A DNA stretch of 34,008 nucleotides from JAWWPG01 sp038327385 (GCA_038327385.1 JBBQKY010000007.1:1-34008), one strand, 5' to 3'; shown: positions 8,958-17,278, counted from the stretch's first letter. Numbers and translations are program-made. The notes: generated by a model from the sequence alone, not told the origin.

Positions 8958-10162
8958 TGCTCGCTCTCGAGATGTTCCGGTCGCTGCCGCGGCACGTGGC
9001 TGCCCGCGCCGTGGGCGGCCGGATCCCGGGGGTGCTGTCGGGACCGGTGGCGCCGCTGCGCATGGTCACGATCGAGGAGCCGACCGTGGCCCGGCCCGGG
9101 TGGGCCCGGCTGCGCACCCGGCTGTCCGGGATCTGCGGGTCGGACCTGGGCGCGCTGTCCGGCCGGACCAGCCTCTACTTCTCCGGCCTGGTGTCGCTGC
9201 CGCTGGTGCCCGGCCACGAGGCGGTCGCCGAGCTGCTCACCGACTGCGACGACCTCCCCGCGGGGACCCGGGTCGTCATCGACCCGATCCTGCAATGTGC
9301 GGCCCGCGGTGTGGATCCCTGCGACGCCTGCCGGGCCGGGCTGACCAACCGGTGCGACCGGATCACCGTTGGCCACATCAAGCCGGGATTGCAGACCGGC
9401 TTCTGCGCGGACACCGGGGGCGGGTGGGGCGAGCAGTTCGCCGCCCACCGCAGCCAGCTGCATGCAGTACCCGACGACCTCACTGACGAGCAGGCCGTGC
9501 TGATCGAGCCGATCTCGTGTGCGGTGCACACGGCGTTGCGGGCCAAGGTCGGCAGCGGCGAGCACGTGCTGGTGAGCGGTGCCGGCTCGGTCGGGCTGCT
9601 GACCACGCTGGCGCTGCGCTCGCTCACCGACGCGGGCCAGATCACGGTGGTCGCCAAGCACGCCCACCAGCGCGAGCTGGCTCGGACGCTGGGAGCCACC
9701 GACGTGGTCGCGCCGGACGAGGTGCTGCGCGGCATCCGGCGCAGCACCCAGGCATTCCACGTGAAGCCCGCGTATGGCCGGTCGTACCTGCTCGGCGGGG
9801 TCGACGTGGCCGTCGACGCGGTCGGCAGCAAGCAGTCCCTCGAGACCGCGCTGCACGCCACCAAGGCCGGTGGCCGGGTCGTGCTCTCCGGGATGCCCAG
9901 CGGCGTCGACCTGTCCGCCGCGTGGTTCCGGGAGCTCGAGGTGGTCGGCTCCTACGCGTCGGCAGCCCGGGAGCCCGACGCCGGCGGCCGCGGCGCGTTC
10001 GACATCGCCACCGAGGTGGCCGGCGACAATGTGTTGCGCGACATCGCGGCGTCCGTGGTGAGCTACCCCCTCCATCGGTGGCGCGAGGCGCTCGACCATG
10101 CGCACTCGGCCGGCCGGCTCGGTACCGTGAAGGTCGCATTCGACCCAAGGAGCAACAAGTGA
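8957..10162 (+). CDS. Zinc-dependent alcohol dehydrogenase, MDR family
   Basis: This is a medium-chain dehydrogenase/reductase that interconverts an alcohol and an aldehyde or ketone using NAD(P). Numbered from ATG 8957 (401 residues), the catalytic zinc ligands are Cys60 (GICGSD), His87-Glu88 (GHEAV) and Glu184 (EPISCA). The structural zinc site is probably Cys114, Cys122, Cys125 and Cys133. The cofactor loop is GAGSVG at 208-213. The start overlaps the stop codon of the reductase/HAD gene (GTGATG: GTG 8954 is the alternative start), which argues for translational coupling. In context it may oxidise or reduce the product of the acyl-CoA reductase, but the substrate cannot be read from sequence. 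An extra insertion around residues 135-160 (GHIKPGLQTGFCADTGGGWGE) resembles the threonine/sorbitol dehydrogenase-like branch rather than classical ethanol dehydrogenases. Confidence 0.9.
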   Translation: MLALEMFRSLPRHVAARAVGGRIPGVLSGPVAPLRMVTIEEPTVARPGWARLRTRLSGICGSDLGALSGRTSLYFSGLVSLPLVPGHEAVAELLTDCDDLPAGTRVVIDPILQCAARGVDPCDACRAGLTNRCDRITVGHIKPGLQTGFCADTGGGWGEQFAAHRSQLHAVPDDLTDEQAVLIEPISCAVHTALRAKVGSGEHVLVSGAGSVGLLTTLALRSLTDAGQITVVAKHAHQRELARTLGATDVVAPDEVLRGIRRSTQAFHVKPAYGRSYLLGGVDVAVDAVGSKQSLETALHATKAGGRVVLSGMPSGVDLSAAWFRELEVVGSYASAAREPDAGGRGAFDIATEVAGDNVLRDIAASVVSYPLHRWREALDHAHSAGRLGTVKVAFDPRSNK

Positions 10163-11739
10163 GTCGTCCAGGTTTCGTGCTCGAGGTGGACGATCGGACC
10201 CCCCCGATCGTCGTCCACGAGGGTGAGGGCTTCCGGCTCGAGGACTTTCCGCTCGGCGCCCGGGTGGTCTATCCCCCGGAGGCGTTGCCGGGCATCCCCG
10301 ACGTCGAGGGGGCGATCCGGCACGCGCTGCTCCACCCGGAGGGCTCGGAGCCGCTGCCCGAGCTGCTCAGGGCCGGGATGCGGCTCACCATCGCGTTCGA
10401 CGACATCTCGATCCCGCTGCCGCCGATGAAGAAGCCCGACATCCGGCAGCGCATCATCGAGGCGGTGCTCACGATGGCGGCCGACGCCGGGGTCGACGAC
10501 GTCGAGCTGGTCAGCGCCAACGCCCTGCACCGTCGGCTCACCGCTGCCGAGCTCAAGGACATCGTGGGCGAGCGGGTCTTTCGGTCGTTCTACCCACAGG
10601 GACTGCTCTACAACCACGACGCCGAAGACCCGGAGAAGATGGTGCACATCGGGCTCACCGACCAGGGCGAGGACGTCGAGATCAACCGCCGCGCGGCCGA
10701 GTCCGACCTGCTGGTCTACGTCAACGTCAACCTGGTGGCGATGGACGGAGGGCACAAGTCGGTGCCGATCGGGCTTGCGTCGTACAAAAGCCTCAAGCAC
10801 CACCACAACTCCAAGACCATGGTGCGTTCGCACTCGTTCATGGACCACACGAAGTCCCACCTCCACCACTCGGCGTGGCGGATGGGGCGGATGCTGGCCG
10901 ACCACCTGAAGATCTTCACCATCGAGACCACGCTCAACAACCAGGTGTTCCCGGCGCCGTACGAGTTCCTGCTCAAGCGCGAGTGGGAGTGGAGCATCAA
11001 GGACCAGGCGTCGATGCTTGCCGTACGACGAGGGCTGGCCGTGGCGCCGGATCGCCTGCGCCACAAGATGTTTCACGATCTGCGTGCGCCGTACGGGCTG
11101 ACCGGGGTGCACGCCGGCGAGACCGAAGCCGTGCACGAGAAGACGATCGCCAACGTGCACAGGCAACAGCTGGTCGAGGTGCAGGGCCAGTCCGACGTGT
11201 TGGTGATGGGGGTGCCGTACCTCGGCCCCTACAACGTCAACTCGACGATGAACCCGATCCTCGCCACCTGCATGGGTCTCGGCTACTACTTCAACTCCTA
11301 CCGGGGGCAGCCGCTGGTGCGCAAGGGCGGCGCGGTGATCCTCTACCACCCCGTGAAGCCTGACTTCAACCAGCTCCACCATCCGAGCTACGTGGACTTC
11401 TACGAGGAGGTGCTCGCGGAGTCGACCGACCCGGCGGTCCTCGAGGCGAAGTACGAAGCCCAGTACGCGACCGACCCGTGGTACATCCACCTCTACCGCA
11501 CCTCGCACGCCTACCACGGCGTGCACCCCTTCTACATGTGGTACTGGGCGGCGCACGCGATGGACCATGTCGACGAGGTCATCTGGGTGGGAGCGGACCG
11601 GGGCGCGGTCCGGCGGCTCGGCTTCCGAGCTGCCTCGAGCCTTGCCGACGCGCTGGAGATGGCGTCCGGGACCGTCGGCAGCTCGCCGACCATCACGTTC
11701 ATGCACAACCCGCCGCACATGATCGCCGACGTGCACTGA
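10159..11739 (+). CDS. Divergent LarA-family (DUF2088, lactate racemase-like) protein
   Basis: LarA enzymes use a covalently bound nickel-pincer nucleotide to move a hydride at the carbon of 2-hydroxy acids. This 526-residue protein has family landmarks: AFDDISIPLPP near 79-89 (the LarA DDxxRPTP region), SANALHRRLTAAELKDIVG with His124 (position of LarA His108), and DGGHKSVPIG with Lys200 (cofactor lysine 184). KHHHN with His216 matches the nickel ligand His200. The second catalytic histidine, His174 in LarA, would fall near residues 189-191, where I read Asn-Val-Asn. These matches rest on motif order and spacing, not an alignment. It is about 100 residues longer than LarA, with a His/Tyr/Trp-rich C-terminal half. 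No larB, larC or larE cofactor genes are in the window. GTG 10159 overlaps the dehydrogenase stop codon and has AAGGAG at 10147-10152. The substrate is unknown. Confidence 0.82.
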   Translation: MSRPGFVLEVDDRTPPIVVHEGEGFRLEDFPLGARVVYPPEALPGIPDVEGAIRHALLHPEGSEPLPELLRAGMRLTIAFDDISIPLPPMKKPDIRQRIIEAVLTMAADAGVDDVELVSANALHRRLTAAELKDIVGERVFRSFYPQGLLYNHDAEDPEKMVHIGLTDQGEDVEINRRAAESDLLVYVNVNLVAMDGGHKSVPIGLASYKSLKHHHNSKTMVRSHSFMDHTKSHLHHSAWRMGRMLADHLKIFTIETTLNNQVFPAPYEFLLKREWEWSIKDQASMLAVRRGLAVAPDRLRHKMFHDLRAPYGLTGVHAGETEAVHEKTIANVHRQQLVEVQGQSDVLVMGVPYLGPYNVNSTMNPILATCMGLGYYFNSYRGQPLVRKGGAVILYHPVKPDFNQLHHPSYVDFYEEVLAESTDPAVLEAKYEAQYATDPWYIHLYRTSHAYHGVHPFYMWYWAAHAMDHVDEVIWVGADRGAVRRLGFRAASSLADALEMASGTVGSSPTITFMHNPPHMIADVH

Positions 11740-12710
11740 TGGTGGGCGCGGGACTGGTGCGCGGCGGCGTCGACGATGTCCGCACGGTTGCTCGGGGTTG
11801 GCGGTGGGGACGGCGCTCGCTCGTCCCGCGCTCTGCCGAGCCGTACGTCGAGGAGCGTGAGCCGAGCGTCTTCTCCACCGCCTGGTCCCGGACGGCGCCG
11901 GCGGTGGCTGCCCGAGAGGTAGCCCAGAAGTGGGGACTGGAGCCGTTGTTCCGCTCGCAGGTCCGCCCGCACGTCGAGGGGCTCGACGTGCTGACACGGG
12001 TGAGCGGGCCGGTCATCTTCGTCGCCAACCATGCCTCCCACCTCGACACCCCGCTGATCCTGCTTTCCTTGCCCGACGAGTGGCGACGCAAGACCGCGGT
12101 GGCTGCCGCGGCTGACTACTTCTTCGATACCTGGTGGCGCGCCGTGGGGTCGGCGCTGTTGTTCAACACGTTCCCGATCGAGCGCCGAGGGGGTTCGATG
12201 GCTGCCACCCCCACCGAGGTGCTGGCCGCCGGCTGGAACCTCGTCGTCTTCCCGGAGGGCACCCGATCCGCCGACGGGTGGCTCGGCACGTTCCGTACCG
12301 GTGCCGCCCGATTAGCCGTCGACAACCAGGTGCCGGTGATCCCCGTCGCTCACCGCGGCACGTTTGCGGCGATGCCGCGTGGGCAGGGCTGGCCCAGCCC
12401 CGGCCGGCGCTCGGTGACGGTGCGTTTCGGCGAGCCGATTCTCCCGGTCGAGGGTGAGCAGGCGCGCGACTTCGCGCCGCGGTTGCGCGACGGCATCGCG
12501 GCCCTCCTCGACGAGGACACCACGACCTGGTGGCAGGCACGGCAACGAGCGGCGTCGGGAGCGACGCCGGATCCGGCCGGACCCGACGTGGCGCAGTGGC
12601 GTCGCGTGTGGACCCAGGCGGCACCGCCGCACGTCTCAGGTCCGGCGGCGCGCCGGCCGGTCTCGTGGCGGCCTGGCCGCGGTCGAGGTCGCTCCCGCTC
12701 CGCCGCCTAA
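11739..12710 (+). CDS. PlsC-type 1-acyl-glycerol-3-phosphate acyltransferase family protein
   Basis: This 323-residue protein belongs to the PlsC/LPLAT family, which moves an acyl group from acyl-CoA or acyl-ACP to a glycerolipid hydroxyl. Catalytic motif I is NHASHLD with His98 and Asp103, motif III is FPEGTRS (171-177) and motif IV is VIPVAHRG. About 80 N-terminal residues precede the domain, and the C-terminus is a basic, Pro/Arg-rich tail (RRPVSWRPGRGRGRS) that may bind acidic membrane lipid. ATG 11739 shares one base with the stop codon of the LarA-like gene. As the last gene of the operon it suggests that the upstream reductase, dehydrogenase and LarA-like protein make an acyl donor, alkyl chain or acceptor used in a complex lipid. 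Whether it makes phosphatidic acid or something else cannot be read from the sequence. Confidence 0.9.
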   Translation: MVGAGLVRGGVDDVRTVARGWRWGRRSLVPRSAEPYVEEREPSVFSTAWSRTAPAVAAREVAQKWGLEPLFRSQVRPHVEGLDVLTRVSGPVIFVANHASHLDTPLILLSLPDEWRRKTAVAAAADYFFDTWWRAVGSALLFNTFPIERRGGSMAATPTEVLAAGWNLVVFPEGTRSADGWLGTFRTGAARLAVDNQVPVIPVAHRGTFAAMPRGQGWPSPGRRSVTVRFGEPILPVEGEQARDFAPRLRDGIAALLDEDTTTWWQARQRAASGATPDPAGPDVAQWRRVWTQAAPPHVSGPAARRPVSWRPGRGRGRSRSAA

Positions 12711-12714
12711 GCAT

Positions 12715-12750
12715 CCGACAACCAGACCGCCCGGGCGACCTGGTGGTCGG
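12715..12750. terminator. Hairpin between convergent plsC-like gene and valS, likely bidirectional terminator
   Basis: CCGACAACCAG (12715-12725) pairs with CTGGTGGTCGG (12740-12750) at 10 of 11 positions around a GC-rich 14-base loop. It starts four bases after the acyltransferase stop codon. A second small hairpin, GCTGA/TCAGC at 12803-12819, lies just past the valS stop codon on the other strand. Confidence 0.6.
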
Positions 12751-12824
12751 AACCATGGCGGAGCTGAGCCGGCGGCAGGTCAGGCGCGGGGCGCGGGGGC
12801 GCGCTGAGCAGTGTTCAGCCGGGG

Positions 12825-15428
12825 TCAGGCGTCGGCGAGGGTGACATCGACGGTGATCGCGTCGGCGTCAGAGGGGGCGAAGACCACCTCACCCGAGATG
12901 CGGCCCGCCGCTGAGATGTCGTCGAGCGCACGTCGTACCAGCTCGAGCCGCTCAGACGGGCCGCCGAACACCGCCCTCGTGACCTCCGTGCGCATCGATA
13001 CCTTTGCCACCGACTTGGCACCGCGGATGCCGACAAGCGCCGCCGAGGCCGCCGTCAAGACGGCCGGGTCACCGGGCGTCGCTGGCAGGTCGTCCGCAGT
13101 GCGCGGCCAGGCCGCGTTGTGGATGGAGCCGTCCTGCCACCACGACCACACCTCCTCGGTCACATAGGGAAGGAACGGCGCGAGCAGCCGAAGCTGCACC
13201 GACAGCGCCGCTGCCAAGGCTGCTTTCGCCGACGCCGCGCCGTCGGCCCCCCGCGTGCCGTAGGAGCGCTCCTTGACGAGCTCGAGGTAGTCGTCGCAGA
13301 ACGTCCAGAAGAACCGCTCGGTCGTCTCGAGCGCGGTTGTGTACTCGTAGCCGGTGAACGCCGCGGTAGCCGTCTCGATGACCTGTCGAAGCTGGTCGGC
13401 CATCGCGAGGTCGAGAGGGTGGGTGATCGCGTCAATGTCGACGTCAGCCCCGCCAAGGCCGAGAACGAACTTCGACGCGTTGAGCACCTTCATCGCCAGC
13501 CGTCGACCGACCTTCATCTGTGCCTCGTCGAACGGTGAGTCGAGGCCGGGCCGTGACATGGCAGCGCGCCAACGCACGGCGTCGGATCCGTACTTCTCGA
13601 GGACGTCGATCGGGACGACGGCGTTGCCCTTGGACTTCGACATCTTCTTGCGGTCGGGATCCACCACGAACCCGGAGATAAGGCAGTGTGTCCACGGGAT
13701 CGTGTGGTTCTCGAGGTGCGCCCTCACGATGCGAGAGAACAGCCAGGTGCGGATTATCTCGTGAGCCTGCGTGTTCAGGTCCATCGGGAAGACGCGCCGG
13801 AAGAGGTCGTCGTCACGCTCCCAGCCGCCCGTGATATGCGGAGTCAGCGATGAGGTGGCCCAGGTGTCCATGATGTCGGGGTCACCCATGAAGCCGTCCG
13901 GCGCACCACGCTGCCCTTCGTCGTACCCCGCCGGAGCGTCCACCGCCGGGTCGACCGGGAGCTGGATCTCCCTCGGGACCAGCGGCTTGTCACGGTTAGG
14001 CTCACCATCGGCGTCGAGGGGATACCACACCGGGATCGGCACGCCGAAGAACCGCTGCCGCGAGATTAGCCAGTCACCGTTCAGGCCCTCGACCCAGTTG
14101 GTGAACCGGTGCTGCATGAACTCCGGCACCCAGGTGATCTCGTCGCCGCGCGACACCAGCGCCTGCCGCAGCTCGCTGTCCCGGCCGCCGTTGGTGATGT
14201 ACCACTGGCGGCTGGCCACGATCTCGAGAGGCTTGTCCCCCTTCTCGTAGAAGTTGGCCTTCCGCTGGGTTGGCGTCGGCTCGCCGTCGAGATCGCCGTA
14301 CTCACGCAGCAGGGACACGGTTGCCTCGCGAGCGCTGAACGTGGTCTTTCCGGCGAGTGCCTTGTACGCCGACCTGCCGCCGTCGCTCGTCACCCAGGCC
14401 GGGGCCTCGCTCAGCAGCCGCCCCTCGCGACCGATGACCACCCGAACCGGCAGCTGCAGCTCGCGCCACCATTGGACGTCGGTCAGGTCACCGAACGTGC
14501 AGCACATCGCAATGCCGGCACCCTTGTCGGGCTCCGCGAGGTGGTGGGCGAGCACGGGGATCTCCACCTCGAACAGCGGGGACCACACCGTCGTACCGAA
14601 CAGCGGTTGGTAGCGCTCGTCGTCGGGGTGCGCGATAAGCGCGACGCACGCGGGGATGAGCTCCGGACGCGTGGTCTCGACGTAGACAGGTCCGGCCGAC
14701 CCGTGGAAGCCGACCCGGTGGTAGTGGCCGGGATAGTCCCGGGCCTCCAGCTCGGCCTGCGCGACAGCGGTCTGGAACGTCACGTCCCACAGCGTCGGTG
14801 CCTCTGCCGTGTAGGCCTCGCCCCTGGCGAGGTTGCGCAGGAAGGCGCGTTGGGCGACGGCGCGCGAGTGGTCGCTGATGGTGGTGTACAGCAGCGACCA
14901 GTCGACCGAGAGGCCGAGTCGCCGCCAGAGCTCTTCGTAGATCTTCTCGTCCTCGGCCGTCAGCTGCTCGCACAGCTCGATGAAGTTGCCCCGCGAGACG
15001 GGTAGCTGGCGCTTGGGGTCGGGCTTCACGGGTGGCGCGAAGTGGTCGTCGTACGGGATCGTCGGGTCGCACCGCACGCCGAAGTAGTTCTGCACCCGGC
15101 GCTCGGTCGGCAAGCCGTTGTCGTCCCACCCCATCGGGTAGAAGACCTCCTTGCCGGCCATCCGCTGGTAGCGGGCGATGAGATCGGCGTGCGTGTAGGA
15201 GAAGACGTGGCCGACGTGGAGCGAGCCCGACACCGTCGGTGGCGGGGTGTCGATCGAGAAGACCTGCTCGCGCGTCTTCGTGCGGTCGAAGCGGTAGGTG
15301 CCGCGCTCCTGCCACAGTGGACCCCACTTGTCCTCGAGGCCCTCCAGCGCCGGGCGCTCGGGTACGACGACGGGCCGCTGCACTGCGGTCGTCGTACTGG
15401 CTGGAGCCGGAGCGGGGGGACGGGTCAT
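12825..15428 (-). CDS. valS: Valyl-tRNA synthetase
   Basis: ValRS charges tRNA-Val and edits mischarged threonine. The 867-residue class I enzyme has the HIGH-type motif HVGH (71-74, within SGSLHVGHVFSYTH) and KMSKS at 595-599 (KKMSKSKGNAVVP). The editing domain lies between about 210 and 410. I see no heptad-rich coiled-coil arm at the C-terminus, which ends shortly after the anticodon-binding helical domain (FAPSDADAITVDVTLADA). ATG 15428 gives the conserved VPERPALEGLEDKWGPLW start after a 20-residue Pro/Ala/Thr lead; an in-frame extension to 15545 has no conserved content. The gene is on the opposite strand from its usual partners folC and ndk. TAGGAT lies eight bases before the ATG. Confidence 0.96.
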   Translation of the reverse strand: MTRPPAPAPASTTTAVQRPVVVPERPALEGLEDKWGPLWQERGTYRFDRTKTREQVFSIDTPPPTVSGSLHVGHVFSYTHADLIARYQRMAGKEVFYPMGWDDNGLPTERRVQNYFGVRCDPTIPYDDHFAPPVKPDPKRQLPVSRGNFIELCEQLTAEDEKIYEELWRRLGLSVDWSLLYTTISDHSRAVAQRAFLRNLARGEAYTAEAPTLWDVTFQTAVAQAELEARDYPGHYHRVGFHGSAGPVYVETTRPELIPACVALIAHPDDERYQPLFGTTVWSPLFEVEIPVLAHHLAEPDKGAGIAMCCTFGDLTDVQWWRELQLPVRVVIGREGRLLSEAPAWVTSDGGRSAYKALAGKTTFSAREATVSLLREYGDLDGEPTPTQRKANFYEKGDKPLEIVASRQWYITNGGRDSELRQALVSRGDEITWVPEFMQHRFTNWVEGLNGDWLISRQRFFGVPIPVWYPLDADGEPNRDKPLVPREIQLPVDPAVDAPAGYDEGQRGAPDGFMGDPDIMDTWATSSLTPHITGGWERDDDLFRRVFPMDLNTQAHEIIRTWLFSRIVRAHLENHTIPWTHCLISGFVVDPDRKKMSKSKGNAVVPIDVLEKYGSDAVRWRAAMSRPGLDSPFDEAQMKVGRRLAMKVLNASKFVLGLGGADVDIDAITHPLDLAMADQLRQVIETATAAFTGYEYTTALETTERFFWTFCDDYLELVKERSYGTRGADGAASAKAALAAALSVQLRLLAPFLPYVTEEVWSWWQDGSIHNAAWPRTADDLPATPGDPAVLTAASAALVGIRGAKSVAKVSMRTEVTRAVFGGPSERLELVRRALDDISAAGRISGEVVFAPSDADAITVDVTLADA

Positions 15429-15436
15429 GGCAGCAA

Positions 15437-15442
15437 ATCCTA
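15437..15442 (-). promoter_or_regulatory. Putative -10 element of valS
   Basis: On the minus strand TAGGAT stands eight bases before the valS ATG. That spacing would place the transcription start at or next to the start codon. AGGA within the same motif could instead act as a distant ribosome binding site. No -35 element is clear. Confidence 0.35.
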
Positions 15443-15454
15443 CGGTGCTGCCGC

Positions 15455-15522
15455 CTCCCCTCGACTCGTCTGCGGTGCCGCCCCTTGAAACCCAGTCTGA
15501 ACCGCAGACGAATCGGGAGGGG
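15455..15522. repeat. Long imperfect inverted repeat in the valS-folC divergent region
   Basis: The arms 15455-15476 and 15501-15522 are 22 bases each and complementary at 18 positions. The inner 11 bases are perfect: TCGTCTGCGGT at 15466-15476 with ACCGCAGACGA at 15501-15511. The spacer is 24 bases. The repeat sits between the two divergent start codons, upstream of both putative -10 elements, so it could be an operator serving both genes or an RNA hairpin. Confidence 0.6.
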
Positions 15523-15545
15523 GGCCGGGAGGACGGAGCGCGCAT

Positions 15546-15551
15546 TAGACT
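15546..15551 (+). promoter_or_regulatory. Putative -10 element of folC
   Basis: TAGACT ends seven bases before the folC ATG, the spacing expected for a leaderless transcript. No good ribosome binding site is present in the gap. Confidence 0.45.
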
Positions 15552-15558
15552 CCAGGCG

Positions 15559-16920
15559 ATGTCAGAGACCGAGGAAACGCACTCCTATGCCTCGGTCCAG
15601 AGGGCGCTACTGGCTCGGTGGCCGGAGAGCAGGATCGACCCCAGCCTGGATCGGATCCGCCGCGTCTGCGACCTGCTCGGCCAGCCGCAGCGCGCCTATC
15701 CCGTCGTCCACCTGACCGGTACGAACGGCAAGACCTCGACAGCGCGGATGATCGACTCGCTGCTGCGCGGTCTCGGATTGCGCACGGGCCGCTACACCAG
15801 CCCGCATCTCGAGTCGATGACCGAGCGCATCACGATCGACGGGACCCCGCTGACCCAGCAGCGCTTCGTCGAGGTCTACCGCGAGATCCAGCCCTACCTC
15901 GAGCTCGTCGACGCCGAGTCACCTGTACCGCTGTCGTTCTTCGAGACCATCACCGCCATGGCCTTCGCCGCGTTCGCCGACGCGCCTGTCGACGTCGCGA
16001 TCCTGGAGGTGGGGCTCGGCGGCAGCTGGGACGTCACCAACATCGCGGACGCGGCAGTCGCCGTCGTTACCGCAGTGCGGGTCGACCATGCGCACCTGCT
16101 GGGGGACACGCCTGAGGAGATCGCCGTCGAGAAGGCCGGCATCATCAAGCCCGGGAGTGTTGCAGTGCTCGCCGAGCAGGAGGAGGCGGTGCTCGACGTG
16201 CTGCTCTCCCGCGTCAGCGAGGTCGGCGCGACTGTCGCTCGCGAAGGCGTCGACTTCGCCGTCACGGACCTTGCCCCGGGGCTGGGGGGCCAGCTCCTCA
16301 CGATCTCGGGCCTGCGAGCGACGTACGACGACATCTTCCTTCCCCTGTACGGCGCGCACCAGGCTCACAACGCCGCCTGCGCGCTGGCCGCCGTGGAGGC
16401 CTTTGCCGGTAGTGCCAAGCCTGACGCCGGGCTTGACCCGGAGATCGTCCGCGCCGCATTTGCAGACGTCACGTCGCCGGGCCGGCTGGAGGTCATCCGG
16501 CGGTCCCCGACCGTCCTGCTCGACGCCGCCCACAACCCGTCCGGTGCGCTGGCCACCGCGGAGACGGTTCAGGAGGCGTTCACGTTCTCGCCGCTCATCG
16601 GGGTAGTAGGCGTGATGTCCGACAAGGACGTCGAGGGCGTGCTGGACGCTCTCGAGCCCGTGCTGTCGAGCGTCGTCTGCACGCAGAACTCGACAAGCCG
16701 AGCTATGCCGGCTGAGGAGCTCGGCGAGATCGCCGAGGGCATCTTCGGCGCTGACCGGGTAGTGGTGGTGGCTCGGCTTGACGAGGCGCTCGTGCGAGGG
16801 ATGGCGCTCGCCGAGGAAGGCATCGGGGAGGGCGTCGGGTTCGGCAGCGGGGGAGTGCTCGTGACGGGGTCCGTGGTCACGGCCGGTGAGGCGCGGACGC
16901 TCCTCAACGGGGGCGAGTGA
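15559..16920 (+). CDS. folC: Folylpolyglutamate synthase / dihydrofolate synthase
   Basis: FolC adds glutamate to dihydropteroate and to folates. The 453-residue protein is a Mur-ligase-like ATP-dependent enzyme. The P-loop GTNGKTS is at 54-60, followed by YTSPHLESMTERITIDG, the folate-site motif FFETITAMAFAAFADAPVDVAILEVGLGG, and the Mur-type DHAHLLGDTPEEIAVEKAGIIKPG, which includes the carbamylated-lysine region. The C-terminal domain carries SPGRLEVIRRSPTVLLDAAHNPSGA. I chose ATG 15559 because the family alignment starts there (ASVQRALLARWPESRIDPSLDRI) and the -10 motif is directly upstream; a longer in-frame extension to 15298 overlaps valS and is not conserved. The stop codon overlaps the start of the DUF4233 gene. 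Confidence 0.95.
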   Translation: MSETEETHSYASVQRALLARWPESRIDPSLDRIRRVCDLLGQPQRAYPVVHLTGTNGKTSTARMIDSLLRGLGLRTGRYTSPHLESMTERITIDGTPLTQQRFVEVYREIQPYLELVDAESPVPLSFFETITAMAFAAFADAPVDVAILEVGLGGSWDVTNIADAAVAVVTAVRVDHAHLLGDTPEEIAVEKAGIIKPGSVAVLAEQEEAVLDVLLSRVSEVGATVAREGVDFAVTDLAPGLGGQLLTISGLRATYDDIFLPLYGAHQAHNAACALAAVEAFAGSAKPDAGLDPEIVRAAFADVTSPGRLEVIRRSPTVLLDAAHNPSGALATAETVQEAFTFSPLIGVVGVMSDKDVEGVLDALEPVLSSVVCTQNSTSRAMPAEELGEIAEGIFGADRVVVVARLDEALVRGMALAEEGIGEGVGFGSGGVLVTGSVVTAGEARTLLNGGE

Positions 16921-17255
16921 TGCGGGCTCCTCGCCGGATGATGTGTGCGTCGGTGCTCGGCTTCGAGTCCATCGTGCTGGCGCTGTCGAGCATCGTGCTG
17001 ATCAGCGTTGCGGACGTGTCGACGACCAAGAGCCTTGTCATCGGGCTGGGCCTCGCGGTGGCGGCTCTCCTGATCGCCGGACTGCTGCGGAGGGAATGGG
17101 CGTACTACCTGGGGTTCGCGCTTCAGGCCGCCGCCCTGGCCGTGGGTGTCGTCGTACCCGTCATGATCGTCCTGGGAGTCATCTTCGGGGCGCTGTGGAC
17201 GACCGCCTACGTCCTCGGACGCAAGATCGAGCAGGAGCAGGCGGCCCGTGCTTGA
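16920..17255 (+). CDS. DUF4233 family small membrane protein
   Basis: This 111-residue protein has four hydrophobic segments (about 10-30, 38-58, 62-83 and 85-105) and a short charged C-terminus (GRKIEQEQAARA). It matches the DUF4233 family, found almost always between folC and ndk in actinobacteria; its role is unknown. ATG 16920 overlaps the folC stop codon by one base; a GTG one codon upstream is also possible. The tight link suggests co-translation with folC. Confidence 0.85.
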   Translation: MRAPRRMMCASVLGFESIVLALSSIVLISVADVSTTKSLVIGLGLAVAALLIAGLLRREWAYYLGFALQAAALAVGVVVPVMIVLGVIFGALWTTAYVLGRKIEQEQAARA

Positions 17256-17278
17256 TGCCACCGCTTGGCGGCGATACT

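Noticed and set aside
9517..10158. N-terminal extension of the LarA-like frame into the dehydrogenase gene
   Set aside because: Arg/Gly/Ala shadow sequence; the GTG at 10159 has an excellent ribosome binding site and gives the family start.
10063..11997. 644-codon open frame on the minus strand opposite the LarA-like gene
   Set aside because: Shadow of the plus-strand gene; His/Val/Arg-rich with no domain, and it crosses several real gene borders.
16917..16919. GTG one codon before the DUF4233 ATG as the start
   Set aside because: ATG 16920 overlaps the folC stop codon in the usual way and needs no extra residue; the difference is one residue.
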